Source: JACRCT01 sp049841135
GTDB taxonomy: Bacteria > Myxococcota > Myxococcia > Myxococcales > UBA5297
DNA length: 64,000 nucleotides
Direction: 5' to 3'
Assembly (NCBI GenBank): GCA_049841135.1
Contig: JASGHK010000005.1
Location: 2,542,001-2,606,000, forward strand
In this document: one piece after another, positions 63,089 through 64,000 of the stretch
How positions within the stretch are numbered: position 1 is the stretch's first letter
Layout: each line of letters begins with the position of its first letter
Program-made: the position numbers and the translations under genes
Notes under the pieces: model-generated
The model's input: the letters and a program-made list of their open reading frames with translations, nothing else
Told to the model about the DNA's origin: nothing
Database searches by the model: none

Positions 63089-64000
63089 ATGACCCTGCGA
63101 ACGCTGGGCCCCGCCTTCCTCCTGCTCCTGCTCGCCGCGTGCGGCTCCGGGCCCGGCCTGGTGGCCGACGCCGCGGTCGGCGCGGGCCCCGACGCCTCGC
63201 TCCCGGATGCCTCGCAACCGGACGCGACGATCTCCGGGCGCGACGCGTCGGCACCGGTCGCGTTCGACGCCTCTCTGGCCGGGACCGCGCTCGAGCACGT
63301 CGTCGTCGAGTGTCCGGAGCCGCTGGATCTGTGCACGCGTTGGAGCGAGGGGAATTCGGCGGCCGGTGAGCAGGCCCGCCACGTCCACCTCGCGCTGCCC
63401 AAGCTGGAGCGCTCGGGTCTCGAGCCGGCGCAGTTGGCCCAGGCCCAGGTCGATGGCGCCCTGGCCGAGAGCGGCAACCTCGCCGCGCAGCGCTGGCGCC
63501 TCGCGCCGGGGACCGTGGGCCACACGCTGCGCAAGTACGCGCTGTCGCGGCCGAACGGGGCCACGCAGCTCGCCGCGGAGATCGCCCATGACCTGGGCGC
63601 GGCCGGGACGCTGGTCGAGAGCTACTCGCTCTACCGCAGCGCCCAGACGACCGGCCCCGTGGTCCTCGACGGGGTGGGCATGGAGGCTAGCTTCTCGCTA
63701 GAGCGGCCGGGACTTGCCGAGCCCATCTCGCTCGTGCGCTGCGACGGCGGCGCAGGAATGGAGGCCGGCGTCGAGGTGCTGCGCGCGACGCGGGCCGGCC
63801 GCACGTTGGTGCTCACCCGCTTCCTCAACACCCGCCCCGCCGACGCCGGCTCCTACCCGGTGCACGTCACCGGGCTGCGGCTCGCCTTCACCGACGGCTC
63901 GCTGCCCACCCTCGACGCCGACGACTTCTTCGCCCACACCTATGTCGCGCAGCACCACAACTGGGCGGAGGCCTCGATCGTCGACTTCTCGCAGGACCCG
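63089..64000 (+). CDS. Lipoprotein, partial at the window edge
   Basis: The ATG at 63089 starts one base after the PPDK-like stop. A signal peptide MTLRTLGPAFLLLLLAAC is followed by an Asp/Ala/Pro linker (DASLPDASQPDATISGRDASAP), then at least 240 further residues in frame to the edge (304 codons in all) with two Cys (VECPEPLDLC). The layout parallels the preceding lipoprotein, so both probably form one exported module. No family recognised. Confidence 0.75.
   Translation, partial: MTLRTLGPAFLLLLLAACGSGPGLVADAAVGAGPDASLPDASQPDATISGRDASAPVAFDASLAGTALEHVVVECPEPLDLCTRWSEGNSAAGEQARHVHLALPKLERSGLEPAQLAQAQVDGALAESGNLAAQRWRLAPGTVGHTLRKYALSRPNGATQLAAEIAHDLGAAGTLVESYSLYRSAQTTGPVVLDGVGMEASFSLERPGLAEPISLVRCDGGAGMEAGVEVLRATRAGRTLVLTRFLNTRPADAGSYPVHVTGLRLAFTDGSLPTLDADDFFAHTYVAQHHNWAEASIVDFSQDP

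Overview
The window is GC-rich (about 70 percent by eye). It is dense with Hanks-type Ser/Thr kinases, Cys-rich repeat lipoproteins, MopE-type calcium/metal motifs, caspase-like and metzincin-like secreted proteins, TPR and ankyrin proteins and one- and two-component regulators. This content points to a myxobacterium-like member of the Myxococcota (former Deltaproteobacteria). No rRNA or ribosomal-protein genes are present, so the assignment rests on gene content only.

Layout. 0-2.6 kb: an ArsR-type metal sensor overlapping a truncated Cys-rich gene, an IS110-family insertion sequence with a small translationally coupled passenger ORF, and a broken zinc-finger/HNH-like remnant. 3.0-7.6 kb: a Septu defence system (ptuA ATPase, ptuB HNH nuclease) with a membrane Ser/Thr kinase-TPR gene downstream on the same strand. 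7.7-14.3 kb: a CbrA-like transporter-fused sensor kinase with its response regulator and a small membrane protein, bracketed by two direct copies of the 3' half of a metzincin-TPR lipoprotein gene (intact copy at 12.5-14.3 kb, decayed copy at 7.7-8.4 kb). 14.5-25 kb: a kinase fused to an isochorismatase-like domain, secreted TPR and MopE-repeat proteins, several unknowns, a CPBP protease and a CheY-like receiver. 25.3-28.1 kb: a Cys-rich lamin-tail lipoprotein. 28.3-31.1 kb: an EmrB/EmrA-type efflux pair. 31.3-37.3 kb: a four-gene operon with stop/start overlaps at every junction (Cys-rich beta-propeller lipoprotein, sigma factor, zf-HC2 anti-sigma factor, caspase-like protein). 37.6-45 kb: a methyltransferase, lipoproteins, a palindromic mobile-like repeat, another Cys-rich lipoprotein and an M15 peptidase with a clear terminator. 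45.3-48.3 kb: an HDOD fragment, an EAL-HDOD protein and an HD-GYP response regulator (cyclic-di-GMP-related). 48.3-58 kb: propeller, ankyrin and DUF1361 proteins, an LRR remnant and a protein of about 1490 residues of unknown function. 58-64 kb: an OmpA protein flanked by palindromic intergenic repeats, a SpoIIIAA-like R3H ATPase, and two divergent lipoproteins, one carrying a PEP/pyruvate-binding (PPDK-type) domain.

Two themes stand out. First, envelope sensing: the sigma/anti-sigma/caspase operon and the many Cys-rich lipoproteins look like a surface-signalling repertoire. Second, mobility and defence: Septu, IS110 and the palindromic element. A caution applies throughout. At least a dozen otherwise well-conserved genes are split by single-base frameshifts with conserved motifs on both sides. 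This is more likely uncorrected sequencing or assembly error than mass pseudogenisation; such genes are reported here as single loci spanning the break.
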